Part shown: positions 22,701-33,439 of the stretch, piece by piece
Position numbering within the stretch: the stretch's first letter is position 1
Layout: the number at the start of each line of letters is the position of its first letter
Source: Mesorhabditis belari
Lineage: Eukaryota > Nematoda > Chromadorea > Rhabditida > Rhabditidae
Reading direction: 5' to 3'
DNA: 64,000 nucleotides
NCBI GenBank assembly: GCA_958450365.1
Contig: CAUEEP010000700.1
Location: forward strand, 1 to 64,000
Made by a program: the position numbers and the translations under genes
The notes under the pieces: model-generated
What the model saw: only the letters and a program-made list of their open reading frames with translations
Told to the model about the DNA's origin: nothing
The model's database searches: none

Positions 22701-23316
22701 TATTAAACTTGTCCGTCCATTCCCGTTGATGTGGAGCTCCATTTGCGGCCATTGGTGGTGGCGGTTGAGGCATTGGAGGGCTCCTGAGCGGGGTCCGGTG
22801 GTGAATCGTGAAGGTGTTGTTCAGCTCGGCTGGTGGTGGGCTGGGTGGAGGCGTGGCGTGTAGTTGGCGAGCTGCGGCAGGTCCGGTGACTGGGGAACCG
22901 ATGATTTCCTCAATTAGAGTTTCATTAGGGATTTCTTTAGTAGTCTCATGAGAAAACTCTGGCCTCTGACCGTTCCTTTTGCGTGTTGCCTTCTTTTTGT
23001 AGCCGGGTGGAGGTGGGTGGGCATCCGGTGGCGATCCGATCTCAATTGAGTCATTATTCGCCTCCAACTGACCTCTCCGTTGTGTTGTTCCCTTCTTCTT
23101 GCAGCTGGGGAGGTGTGGGTTGAAATCCCTCTTGCCGTGGAAGTGGGCCAGACATCGAGTGCATTCGAAGACGAGCTTGGCGACGTGTATGCGGAGGTGC
23201 GCCTGTAAGCTTTTAATTGATTTAAGTTTGGCTGCGGCTGGAGCGACACATAGGCGACACCTGAGATCTATGCTTTCAATACTTTCTATATTTTCTATAT
23301 AGAAATTTTCTATATA
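19738..23316 (-). mobile_element. Retrotransposon B1 (family B), 5'-truncated into a 5S gene
   Basis: 3' end ...GAATAAAACTTCC on U2 nt 38. It matches B2 until the third zinc finger and then breaks off in an AT-rich palindromic stretch (TCTATATAGAAATTTTCTAT, 23294-23313) that runs straight into the middle of a 5S gene. U2 nt 1-57, the spacer, SL1 and the first 63 nt of 5S are gone, so insertion removed about 1.3 kb of the array. Confidence 0.92.
19967..23300 (-). pseudogene. Zinc finger (partial) / RT / endonuclease ORF of B1, frameshifted
   Basis: Pieces 21313-23067 (open further upstream through partial zinc fingers), 20928-21320 and 19967-21133. Frameshifts sit in a T run at 21183-21190 and a G run at 21333-21338 (six G, five in B2). 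YADD lies near 21580, and the endonuclease RPDLVI...DVTMPFE near 20255-20325. Confidence 0.88.
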
Positions 23317-23372
23317 GGGCTCGGTTAGTACTTGGATCGGAGACGGCTTGGGAATCCCGAGTGTCGTAAGCT
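23317..23372 (+). pseudogene. 5S rRNA 3' fragment (nt 64-119)
   Basis: Starts GGGCTCGGTTAG immediately after B1 and ends with the normal terminator. The A box is lost, so it is not expected to be transcribed by Pol III. Confidence 0.95.
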
Positions 23373-23489
23373 TTTTGCTTTTCGCCGGTAGAGTAAAGAT
23401 GATGGTTTGCTTGTAGGTTTCGATAAAATAAAGGAAGACTGTCGCTTTGCGCTTTGTTTTTCGTTCTTTATTTTGTTCCCCATCACTTG

Positions 23490-23678
23490 GGGGTGTGCGC
23501 CGATCCCGCCAGTAAGTGCAATAGCGGGCCGACGCTGTACGGCGAGAAGCAAGCTTCTACAAACCGTACCCGTTCCAAAAATTGATTAATCTCGATGAGT
23601 TCAATAGAACTCGTACCGGAGATTAAGCCGATAAGAACAGATACTACACATTGATCTTAGCCAGAGGCCAGAAGCGAT
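23490..23678 (-). ncRNA. U2: U2 snRNA gene, unit 11
   Basis: Consensus RNA. Confidence 0.95.
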
Positions 23679-24450
23679 ACAGAACGAGAGAAAGGGAGCG
23701 GTATCTATTGGGCAGGGATCCCAGAAAGAGGCCGAGTCGCGACGCGCACAAAGAACGCGCGTGGTCGAGTGTTTTTTTCGTCAATTTCACCAATTTGATG
23801 GTTGTCATTCCCTTTCGATACCGCAAGAATGTGTGATTTGATGGTTGTACGGAGATTGGCTTTTATTTTGACTATCAGGCAACATCAACGTCAATTTTGT
23901 AGCGTCACATCCCTTGTTTCCCATAATTACAAATCGCTGTGTTTCGTCTTCTGATAAATTATTCAAACGAAAGTAACAGCACTTCCTTTAAAGAACATCC
24001 TTTAAATTCACTGCATTGTTTGAAAGTTCGTAATCAATGTATTTCGATGATTCTTGTTGGAGTTTTCGCATTTGATGAATTTCAATTTTGATCAATTTCG
24101 ACTCAATTTCACCACTACAACAAGACCTATTTTTCAAAATTTTTTCCACCATATAGTGGAAGAGTTTCGCACCCACTGATTCACTGAAAGTGAATCAGTG
24201 GCCCTCGCGCCGAAAAAACGCTCATTTTTTTGGGTAACAATGTACGTACGGTATAAAAATGTAGGTACGGTATAATGGCTATTAATGGCTACTATACGGT
24301 AGTTTGAAGGGGAAGAAAACCCCTGCGCTTCGTCGCCACTCATTGATTACCGTAAATGATTAAAAAATGAATCGAACGAACCGACTTGATGACAAAATGA
24401 AACGAACAGCACGAAAGCCTTTCCACTTCACTCTCAACTTTCGCATTCCC
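23679..24450. other. U2-SL1 spacer, unit 11 (alpha type)
   Basis: No gene seen. Confidence 0.7.
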
Positions 24451-24550
24451 TTTGTGCATCCCCTTGACGGGGATGCGTTCCAAAATTTTATCAAGACACT
24501 TTGACAAGGTCTTGGGGTTAATGCTAACCTCAAACTTGGGTAATTAAACC
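24451..24550 (-). ncRNA. SL1: SL1 RNA gene, unit 12
   Basis: Consensus copy. Confidence 0.96.
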
Positions 24551-24677
24551 GAAGTGGGAGATCTCTGTCGCGCTATGTGTAGAGGTCGTAGGCCAGTAGC
24601 CGCTTTTTCCTACGAGACACACAAAAGGTGCACACAGTCGCGTCGTCTCGCGTCTCTTCGGTGATAAAGGATAGCTT

Positions 24678-24708
<31 letters not shown>

Positions 24709-24775
24709 CCTTTCTTTCCTTTCTTTCGTTTCTTTCCTTTCAACTATTTCAACCGTCTTTCACCGCCCAGCACTC

Positions 24776-24894
24776 GCTTACGACCATACCACGTTGAAAA
24801 CACGGCATCCCGTCCGATCTGCCAAGTTAAGCAACGTTGGGCTCGGTTAGTACTTGGATCGGAGACGGCTTGGGAATCCCGAGTGTCGTAAGCT
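24776..24894 (+). rRNA. 5S rRNA gene, unit 12
   Basis: Array consensus. Confidence 0.97.
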
Positions 24895-25011
24895 TTTTGC
24901 TTTTCGCCGGTAGAGTAAAGATGATGGTTTGCTTGTAGGTTTCGATAAAATAAAGGAAGACTGTCGCTTTGCGCTTTGTTTTTCGTTCTTTATTTTGTTC
25001 CCCCATCACTG

Positions 25012-25163
25012 GGGGTGTGCGCCGATCCCGCCAGTAAGTGCAATAGCGGGCCGACGCTGTACGGCGAGAAGCAAGCTTCTACAAACCGTACCCGTTCCAA
25101 AAATTGATTAATCTCGATGAGTTCAATAGAACTCGTACCGGAGATTAAGCCGATAAGAACAGA
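25012..25163 (-). pseudogene. U2: U2 snRNA 3' part, unit 12, split by D1
   Basis: U2 nt 38 to end. 20-bp target duplication with 26198-26217. Confidence 0.95.
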
Positions 25164-25985
25164 TTTAGTTTATTCAGCGAATGTTGATGGGCATGGTACG
25201 AACCCCAGCCGGTCTATCACAAGGTTTACAGTGAAGAGTCAATGAGAAATACAACCAATAGACAAATTGAGTTGCATACATTCAGGAAATAAAGATGCTT
25301 ATACCAGATAAAGTACTTGCATGAGATAGTCACAAACATTTTGAGGAAAAACAAAAAATGTTGCAAGAATAAGACATCAGAATCGAAAGGAAAAAGATGA
25401 ATGATCGCTTCTTTGGACGTGGAGAGGCTCTTCAGGACCGTCGTGCAGGTGAGGGGAGTCGTCGGGCATGTTCACTATCAGATGGCGCCTAGGGTTTAGG
25501 CATTGAGCGGCGGCACCATCATCAAGATCGCAGGGGGCCGAATCTCTTCTTCTTCTTTGATGAGTCGCACATTTCTTCACCGTCGGGGCCGGCAGGGTGT
25601 GAGACGAAAGGCGGACCATCCGGGCATCTTCAGGTGGTGCCTGGGGTTGGCATAAAGCGGCGGCACACACCATCAGAGTTTGGCAGACGGCAGCGTCGAA
25701 TCAACATCCTTTCTTGGCAGCAGCGAATTCTTGGAGAGGCGTGAGTCGAGAGGCGGGGCTCCCAGACATCTTCAGGTGGTGCCTAGGGTTTAGGCATTGC
25801 GCAGCGGCACACACCATCAGAGCCTGGGAGGGGGCAGCATCGGATCACCGTCCTTCTTTGGCAACAGAGAGTTCTTGACGAGAGGAGAACGACGAGATTC
25901 TTCACCATCAGCAGAGGGGCCCATGAAGAGTGGAGTGACGAGGGGCCCTGGATCCAATCAAAGTTTTTCTCTGCTTTGCCCGACA

Positions 25986-26035
25986 TCAATCGGGATTTGT
26001 TCCAGCAATGCTGCTTTCACAAAATCACCAATTAA
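25986..26035 (-). other. Covarying RNA hairpin at target/element boundary, D1
   Basis: Sense strand: outer stem TTAATTGG/CCGATTGA, middle TTGT/ACAA, apex AGCA-GCAT-TGCT. The apex pair A-U replaces the G-C of other copies (GGCA/TGCC), a two-sided change. The first outer-stem bases are the end of the U2 target (GGCTTAAT). Confidence 0.75.
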
Positions 26036-26084
26036 GCCGATAAGAACAGATACTCCACATCGATCTTAGCCAGAGGCCAGAAGC
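26031..26084 (-). pseudogene. U2: Internal U2 fragment (nt 4-57) in D1
   Basis: Carries GGAGTA in place of GTAGTA, a change present in all D1-D3 and E copies, so it is inherited with the element. Its left end is the ancestral 5' target junction; its right end is at U2 nt 4. Confidence 0.88.
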
Positions 26085-26197
26085 CAGTGGTTCCAATCAA
26101 CGTTTTTCCCTGCTCCGCACAGCTCAATGAGTTTCGTCCTCCGCTCGACCGACAGATTGCTCTGAAGTATCTCCGAGATTTACGAGTCCAAAAGCCT

Positions 26198-26254
26198 ATT
26201 AAGCCGATAAGAACAGATACTACACATTGATCTTAGCCAGAGGCCAGAAGCGAT
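26198..26254 (-). pseudogene. U2: U2 snRNA 5' part (nt 1-57) beyond D1
   Basis: Followed by the normal U2 upstream flank. The promoter is therefore intact and would drive transcription into D1. Confidence 0.95.
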
Positions 26255-27027
26255 ACAGAACGAGAGAAAGGGAGCGGTATCTATTGGGCAGGGATCCCAG
26301 AAAGAGGCCGAGTCGCGACGCGCACAAAGAACGCGCGTGGTCGAGTGTTTTTTTCGTCAATTTCACCAATTTGATGGTTGTCATTCCCTTTCGATACCGC
26401 AAGAATGTGTGATTTGATGGTTGTACGGAGATTGGCTTTTATTTTGACTATCAGGCAACATCAACGTCAATTTTGTAGCGTCACATCCCTTGTTTCCCAT
26501 AATTACAAATCGCTGTGTTTCGTCTTCTGATAAATTATTCAAACGAAAAGTAACAGCACTTCCTTTAAAGAACATCCTTTAAATTCACTGCATTGTTTGA
26601 AAGTTCGTAATCAATGTATTTCGATGATTCTTGTTGGAGTTTTCGCATTTGATGAATTTCAATTTTGATCAATTTCGACTCAATTTCACCACTACAACAA
26701 GACCTATTTTTCAAAATTTTTTCCACCATATAGTGGAAGAGTTTCGCACCCACTGATTCACTGAAAGTGAATCAGTGGCCCTCGCGCCGAAAAAACGCTC
26801 ATTTTTTTGGGTAACAATGTACGTACGGTATAAAAATGTAGGTACGGTATAATGGCTATTAATGGCTACTATACGGTAGTTTGAAGGGGAAGAAAAACCC
26901 CTGCGCTTCGTCGCCACTCATTGATTACCGTAAATGATTAAAAATGAATCGAACGAACCGACTTGATGACAAAATGAAACGAACAGCACGAAAGCCTTTC
27001 CACTTCACTCTCAACTTTCGCATTCCC
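26255..27027. other. U2-SL1 spacer after D1 (alpha type)
   Basis: No gene seen. Confidence 0.7.
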
Positions 27028-27127
27028 TTTGTGCATCCCCTTGACGGGGATGCGTTCCAAAATTTTATCAAGACACTTTGACAAGGTCTTGGGGTTAATG
27101 CTAACCTCAAACTTGGGTAATTAAACC
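27028..27127 (-). ncRNA. SL1: SL1 RNA gene, unit 13
   Basis: Consensus copy. Confidence 0.96.
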
Positions 27128-27254
27128 GAAGTGGGAGATCTCTGTCGCGCTATGTGTAGAGGTCGTAGGCCAGTAGCCGCTTTTTCCTACGAGACACACA
27201 AAAGGTGCACACAGTCGCGTCGTCTCGCGTCTCTTCGGTGATAAAGGATAGCTT

Positions 27255-27285
<31 letters not shown>

Positions 27286-27352
27286 CCTTTCTTTCCTTTC
27301 TTTCGTTTCTTTCCTTTCAACTATTTCAACCGTCTTTCACCGCCCAGCACTC

Positions 27353-27471
27353 GCTTACGACCATACCACGTTGAAAACACGGCATCCCGTCCGATCTGCC
27401 AAGTTAAGCAACGTTGGGCTCGGTTAGTACTTGGATCGGAGACGGCTTGGGAATCCCGAGTGTCGTAAGCT
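27353..27471 (+). rRNA. 5S rRNA gene, unit 13
   Basis: Array consensus. Confidence 0.97.
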
Positions 27472-27588
27472 TTTTGCTTTTCGCCGGTAGAGTAAAGATG
27501 ATGGTTTGCTTGTAGGTTTCGATAAAATAAAGGAAGACTGTCGCTTTGCGCTTTGTTTTTCGTTCTTTATTTTGTTCCCCCATCACTG

Positions 27589-27777
27589 GGGGTGTGCGCC
27601 GATCCCGCCAGTAAGTGCAATAGCGGGCCGACGCTGTACGGCGAGAAGCAAGCTTCTACAAACCGTACCCGTTCCAAAAATTGATTAATCTCGATGAGTT
27701 CAATAGAACTCGTACCGGAGATTAAGCCGATAAGAACAGATACTACACATTGATCTTAGCCAGAGGCCAGAAGCGAT
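27589..27777 (-). ncRNA. U2: U2 snRNA gene, unit 13
   Basis: Consensus copy. Confidence 0.96.
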
Positions 27778-28550
27778 ACAGAACGAGAGAAAGGGAGCGG
27801 TATCTATTGGGCAGGGATCCCAGAAAGAGGCCGAGTCGCGACGCGCACAAAGAGCGCGTGGTCGTGTGTCAATTTTTGGTCAATTTCACCAATTTGATGG
27901 TTGTCATTCCCTTTCGATACCGCAAGAATGTGTGATTTGATGGTTGTACGGAGATTGGCTTTTATTTTGACTATCAGGCAACATCAACGTCAATTTTGTA
28001 GCGTCACATCCCTTGTTTCCCATAATTACAAATCGCTGTGTTTCGTCTTCTGATAAATTATTCAAACGAAAAGTAACAGCACTTCCTTTAAAGAACATCC
28101 TTTAAATTCACTGCATTGTTTGAAAGTTCGTAATCAATGTATTTCGATGATTCTTGTTGGAGTTTTCGCATTTGATGAATTTCAATTTTGATCAATTTCG
28201 ACTCAATTTCACCACTACAACAAGACCTATTTTTCAAAATTTTTTCCACCATATAGTGGAAGAGTTTCGCACCCACTGATTCACTGAAAGTGAATCAGTG
28301 GCCCTCGCGCCGAAAAAACGCTCATTTTTTTGGGTAACAATGTACGTACGGTATAAAAATGTAGGTACGGTATAATGGCTATTAATGGCTACTATACGGT
28401 AGTTTGAAGGGGAAGAAAAACCCCTGCGCTTCGTCGCCACTCATTGATTACCGTAAATGATTAAAAATGAATCGAACGAACCGACTTGATGACAAAATGA
28501 AACGAACAGCACGAAAGCCTTTCCACTTCACTCTCAACTTTCGCATTCCC
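27778..28550. other. U2-SL1 spacer, unit 13 (beta type)
   Basis: No gene seen. Confidence 0.7.
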
Positions 28551-28650
28551 TTTGTGCATCCCCTTGACGGGGATGCGTTCCAAAATTTTATCAAGACACT
28601 TTGACAAGGTCTTGGGGTTAATGCTAACCTCAAACTTGGGTAATTAAACC
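28551..28650 (-). ncRNA. SL1: SL1 RNA gene, unit 14
   Basis: Consensus copy. Confidence 0.96.
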
Positions 28651-28777
28651 GAAGTGGGAGATCTCTGTCGCGCTATGTGTAGAGGTCGTAGGCCAGTAGC
28701 CGCTTTTTCCTACGAGACACACAAAAGGTGCACACAGTCGCGTCGTCTCGCGTCTCTTCGGTGATAAAGGATAGCTT

Positions 28778-28808
<31 letters not shown>

Positions 28809-28875
28809 CCTTTCTTTCCTTTCTTTCGTTTCTTTCCTTTCAACTATTTCAACCGTCTTTCACCGCCCAGCACTC

Positions 28876-28994
28876 GCTTACGACCATACCACGTTGAAAA
28901 CACGGCATCCCGTCCGATCTGCCAAGTTAAGCAACGTTGGGCTCGGTTAGTACTTGGATCGGAGACGGCTTGGGAATCCCGAGTGTCGTAAGCT
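28876..28994 (+). rRNA. 5S rRNA gene, unit 14
   Basis: Array consensus. Confidence 0.97.
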
Positions 28995-29111
28995 TTTTGC
29001 TTTTCGCCGGTAGAGTAAAGATGATGGTTTGCTTGTAGGTTTCGATAAAATAAAGGAAGACTGTCGCTTTGCGCTTTGTTTTTCGTTCTTTATTTTGTTC
29101 CCCCATCACTG

Positions 29112-29300
29112 GGGGTGTGCGCCGATCCCGCCAGTAAGTGCAATAGCGGGCCGACGCTGTACGGCGAGAAGCAAGCTTCTACAAACCGTACCCGTTCCAA
29201 AAATTGATTAATCTCGATGAGTTCAATAGAACTCGTACCGGAGATTAAGCCGATAAGAACAGATACTACACATTGATCTTAGCCAGAGGCCAGAAGCGAT
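29112..29300 (-). ncRNA. U2: U2 snRNA gene, unit 14
   Basis: Consensus copy. Confidence 0.96.
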
Positions 29301-30079
29301 ACAGAACGAGAGAAAGGGAGCGGTATCTATTGGGCAGGGATCCCAGAAAGAGGCCGAGTCGCGACGCGCACAAAGAACGCGCGTGGTCGAGTGTTTTTGG
29401 TCAATTTCACCAATTTGATGGTTGTCATTCCCTTTCGATACCGCAAGAATCAAATGGTTGTCCGGAGATTGGCTTTTGGAGATTGGCTTTTATTTTGACC
29501 ATCAGGCAACATCAACGTCAATTTTGTAGCGTCACATCCCTTGTTTCCCATAATTACAAATCGCTGTGTTTCGTCTTCTGATAAATTATTCAAACGAAAA
29601 GTAACAGCACTTCCTTTAAAGAACATCCTTTAAATTCACTGCATTGTTTGAAAGTTCGTAATCAATGTATTTCGATGATTCTTGTTGGAGTTTTCGCATT
29701 TGATGAATTTCAATTTTGATCAATTTCGACTCAATTTCACCACTACAACAAGACCTATTTTTCAAAATTTTTCCACCATATAGTGGAAGGAGTTTCGCAC
29801 CCACTGATTCACTGAAAGTGAATCAGTGGCCCTCGCGCCGAAAAAACGCTCACTTTTTTTGGGTAAAAATGTACGTACGGTAAAAAAATGTAGGTACGGT
29901 ATAATGGCTATTAATGGCTACTATACGGTAGTTTGAAGGGGAAGAAAAACCCCTGCGCTTCGTCGCCACTCATTGATTACCGTAAATGATTAAAAATGAA
30001 TCGAACGAACCGACTTGATGACAAAATGAAACGAACAGCACGAAAGCCTTTCCACTTCACTCTCAACTTTCGCATTCCC
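29301..30079. other. U2-SL1 spacer, unit 14 (divergent alpha type)
   Basis: Starts alpha-like with a short T run. It has a local duplication of GGAGATTGGCTTTT (29464-29491) and a variant right half (GGTAAAAATGTACGTACGGTAA). Unit 17's spacer has a similar right half. No gene seen. Confidence 0.7.
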
Positions 30080-30179
30080 TTTGTGCATCCCCTTGACGGG
30101 GATGCGTTCCAAAATTTTATCAAGACACTTTGACAAGGTCTTGGGGTTAATGCTAACCTCAAACTTGGGTAATTAAACC
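30080..30179 (-). ncRNA. SL1: SL1 RNA gene, unit 15
   Basis: Consensus copy. Confidence 0.96.
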
Positions 30180-30306
30180 GAAGTGGGAGATCTCTGTCGC
30201 GCTATGTGTAGAGGTCGTAGGCCAGTAGCCGCTTTTTCCTACGAGACACACAAAAGGTGCACACAGTCGCGTCGTCTCGCGTCTCTTCGGTGATAAAGGA
30301 TAGCTT

Positions 30307-30337
<31 letters not shown>

Positions 30338-30404
30338 CCTTTCTTTCCTTTCTTTCGTTTCTTTCCTTTCAACTATTTCAACCGTCTTTCACCGCCCAGC
30401 ACTC

Positions 30405-30523
30405 GCTTACGACCATACCACGTTGAAAACACGGCATCCCGTCCGATCTGCCAAGTTAAGCAACGTTGGGCTCGGTTAGTACTTGGATCGGAGACGGCTT
30501 GGGAATCCCGAGTGTCGTAAGCT
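30405..30523 (+). rRNA. 5S rRNA gene, unit 15
   Basis: Array consensus. Confidence 0.97.
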
Positions 30524-30641
30524 TTTTGCTTTTCGCCGGTAGAGTAAAGATGATGGTTTGCTTGTAGGTTTCGATAAAATAAAGGAAGACTGTCGCTTTG
30601 CGCTTTGTTTTTCGTTCTTTATTTTGTTCCCCCATCACTGG

Positions 30642-30793
30642 GGGGTGTGCGCCGATCCCGCCAGTAAGTGCAATAGCGGGCCGACGCTGTACGGCGAGAA
30701 GCAAGCTTCTACAAACCGTACCCGTTCCAAAAATTGATTAATCTCGATGAGTTCAATAGAACTCGTACCGGAGATTAAGCCGATAAGAACAGA
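30642..30793 (-). pseudogene. U2: U2 snRNA 3' part, unit 15, split by D2
   Basis: U2 nt 38 to end. Confidence 0.95.
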
Positions 30794-31615
30794 TTTAGTT
30801 TATTCAGCGAATGTTGATGGGCATGGTACGAACCCCAGCCGGTCTATCACAAGGTTTACAGTGAAGAGTCAATGAGAAATACAACCAATAGACAAATTGA
30901 GTTGCATACATTCAGGAAATAAAGATGCTTATACCAGATAAAGTATTTGCATGAGATAGTCACAAACATTTTGAGGAAAAACAAAAAATGTTGCAAGAAT
31001 AAGACATCAGAATCGAAAGGAAAAAGATGAATGATCGCTTCTTTGGACGTGGAGAGGCTCTTCAGGACCGTCGTGCAGGTGAGGGGAGTCGTCGGGCATG
31101 TTCACTATCAGATGGCGCCTAGGGTTTAGGCATTGAGCGGCGGCACCATCATCAAGATCGCAGGGGGCCGAATCTCTTCTTCTTCTTTGATGAGTCGCAC
31201 ATTTCTTCACCGTCGGGGCCGGCAGGGTGTGAGACGAAAGGCGGACCATCCGGGCATCTTCAGGTGGTGCCTGGGGTTGGCATAAAGCGGCGGCACACAC
31301 CATCAGAGTTTGGCAGACGGCAGCGTCGAATCAACATCCGTTCTTGGCAGCAGCGAAGTCTTGGAGAGGCGTGAGTCGAGAGGCGGGGCTCCCAGACATC
31401 TTCAGGTGGTGCCTAGGGTTTAGGCATTGCGCAGCGGCACACACCATCAGAGCCTGGGAGGGGGCAGCATCGGATCACCGTCCTTCTTTGGCAACAGAGA
31501 GTTCTTGACGAGAGGAGAACGACGAGATTCTTCACCATCAGCAGAGGGGCCCATGAAGAGTGGAGTGACGAGGGGCCCTGGATCCAATCAAAGTTTTTCT
31601 CTGCTTTGCCCGACA

Positions 31616-31665
31616 TCAATCGGGATTTGTTCCAGCAATGCTGCTTTCACAAAATCACCAATTAA
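31616..31665 (-). other. Covarying RNA hairpin, D2
   Basis: Same sequence as the D1 hairpin, overlapping the internal U2 fragment end. Confidence 0.72.
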
Positions 31666-31714
31666 GCCGATAAGAACAGATACTCCACATTGATCTTAGC
31701 CAGAGGCCAGAAGC
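31661..31714 (-). pseudogene. U2: Internal U2 fragment (nt 4-57) in D2
   Basis: GGAGTA variant as in D1. Confidence 0.88.
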
Positions 31715-31897
31715 CAGTGGTTCAAATCAACGTTTTTCCCTGCTCCGCACAGCTCAATGAGTTTCGTCCTCCGCTCGACCGACAGATTGCTCTGAAGTAT
31801 CTCCGAGACTGATGAGTCCAAAACTATGGGCTTTCGTCTTCCACTCGACCGACAGATTGCTCTGAAGTATCTCCGAGATTTACGAGTCCAAAAGCCT

Positions 31898-31954
31898 ATT
31901 AAGCCGATAAGAACAGATACTACACATTGATCTTAGCCAGAGGCCAGAAGCGAT
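31898..31954 (-). pseudogene. U2: U2 snRNA 5' part (nt 1-57) beyond D2
   Basis: Target duplication 31898-31917; normal upstream flank follows. Confidence 0.95.
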
Positions 31955-32726
31955 ACAGAACGAGAGAAAGGAGCGGTATCTATTGGGCAGGGATCCCAGA
32001 AAGAGGCCGAGTCGCGACGCGCACAAAGAACGCGCGTGGTCGAGTGTTTTTTTCGTCAATTTCACCAATTTGATGGTTGTCATTCCCTTTCGATACCGCA
32101 AGAATGTGTGATTTGATGGTTGTACGGAGATTGGCTTTTATTTTGACTATCAGGCAACATCAACGTCAATTTTGTAGCGTCACATCCCTTGTTTCCCATA
32201 ATTACAAATCGCTGTGTTTCGTCTTCTGATAAATTATTCAAACGAAAAGTAACAGCACTTCCTTTAAAGAACATCCTTTAAATTCACTGCATTGTTTGAA
32301 AGTTCGTAATCAATGTATTTCGATGATTCTTGTTGGAGTTTTCGCATTTGATGAATTTCAATTTTGATCAATTTCGACTCAATTTCACCACTACAACAAG
32401 ACCTATTTTTCAAAATTTTTTCCACCATATAGTGGAAGAGTTTCGCACCCACTGATTCACTGAAAGTGAATCAGTGGCCCTCGCGCCGAAAAAACGCTCA
32501 TTTTTTTGGGTAACAATGTACGTACGGTATAAAAATGTAGGTACGGTATAATGGCTATTAATGGCTACTATACGGTAGTTTGAAGGGGAAGAAAAACCCC
32601 TGCGCTTCGTCGCCACTCATTGATTACCGTAAATGATTAAAAATGAATCGAACGAACCGACTTGATGACAAAATGAAACGAACAGCACGAAAGCCTTTCC
32701 ACTTCACTCTCAACTTTCGCATTCCC
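31955..32726. other. U2-SL1 spacer after D2 (alpha type)
   Basis: No gene seen. Confidence 0.7.
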
Positions 32727-32826
32727 TTTGTGCATCCCCTTGACGGGGATGCGTTCCAAAATTTTATCAAGACACTTTGACAAGGTCTTGGGGTTAATGC
32801 TAACCTCAAACTTGGGTAATTAAACC
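32727..32826 (-). ncRNA. SL1: SL1 RNA gene, unit 16
   Basis: Consensus copy. Confidence 0.96.
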
Positions 32827-32953
32827 GAAGTGGGAGATCTCTGTCGCGCTATGTGTAGAGGTCGTAGGCCAGTAGCCGCTTTTTCCTACGAGACACACAA
32901 AAGGTGCACACAGTCGCGTCGTCTCGCGTCTCTTCGGTGATAAAGGATAGCTT

Positions 32954-32984
<31 letters not shown>

Positions 32985-33051
32985 CCTTTCTTTCCTTTCT
33001 TTCGTTTCTTTCCTTTCAACTATTTCAACCGTCTTTCACCGCCCAGCACTC

Positions 33052-33170
33052 GCTTACGACCATACCACGTTGAAAACACGGCATCCCGTCCGATCTGCCA
33101 AGTTAAGCAACGTTGGGCTCGGTTAGTACTTGGATCGGAGACGGCTTGGGAATCCCGAGTGTCGTAAGCT
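33052..33170 (+). rRNA. 5S rRNA gene, unit 16
   Basis: Array consensus. Confidence 0.97.
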
Positions 33171-33287
33171 TTTTGCTTTTCGCCGGTAGAGTAAAGATGA
33201 TGGTTTGCTTGTAGGTTTCGATAAAATAAAGGAAGACTGTCGCTTTGCGCTTTGTTTTTCGTTCTTTATTTTGTTCCCCCATCACTG

Positions 33288-33439
33288 GGGGTGTGCGCCG
33301 ATCCCGCCAGTAAGTGCAATAGCGGGCCGACGCTGTACGGCGAGAAGCAAGCTTCTACAAACCGTACCCGTTCCAAAAATTGATTAATCTCGATGAGTTC
33401 AATAGAACTCGTACCGGAGATTAAGCCGATAAGAACAGA
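33288..33439 (-). pseudogene. U2: U2 snRNA 3' part, unit 16, split by D3
   Basis: U2 nt 38 to end. Confidence 0.95.

Larger units (their letters stand above)
25164..26197 (-). mobile_element. Non-autonomous U2-specific element D1
   Basis: 1,034 bp, no RT. The 3' end (...GAATAAACTAAA) and the preceding GATAGACCGGCTGGGGTT...ATGCCCATCA block match family C 3' ends. The interior has three or four repeats built on a TGCCTA/TAGGCA stem and TTCTTCACCGTC. Towards its 5' end lie a covarying hairpin (25986-26035), an internal U2 fragment and a 113-bp leader (26085-26197). Short ORFs on the - strand (25377-25673, 25783-25989) encode repeats of the type DG-x-CAAALC and look like decayed N-terminal coding sequence. 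Best read as an internally deleted relative of a family C element. Confidence 0.88.
30794..31897 (-). mobile_element. Non-autonomous U2-specific element D2
   Basis: 1,104 bp; like D1 but with the 70-bp leader repeat present twice (31762-31831 and 31832-31895). Nearly identical to D3 at an offset of 2,646 bp, so D2 and D3 may come from duplication of a whole unit. No RT. Confidence 0.88.

Noticed and set aside
31807..31840. Hammerhead-like core CTGATGAGTCC on the + strand in D2-D4
   Set aside because: No GAAA partner follows stem II on that strand, and the GGACGAAAC string lies on the opposite strand. The three-helix core cannot form.
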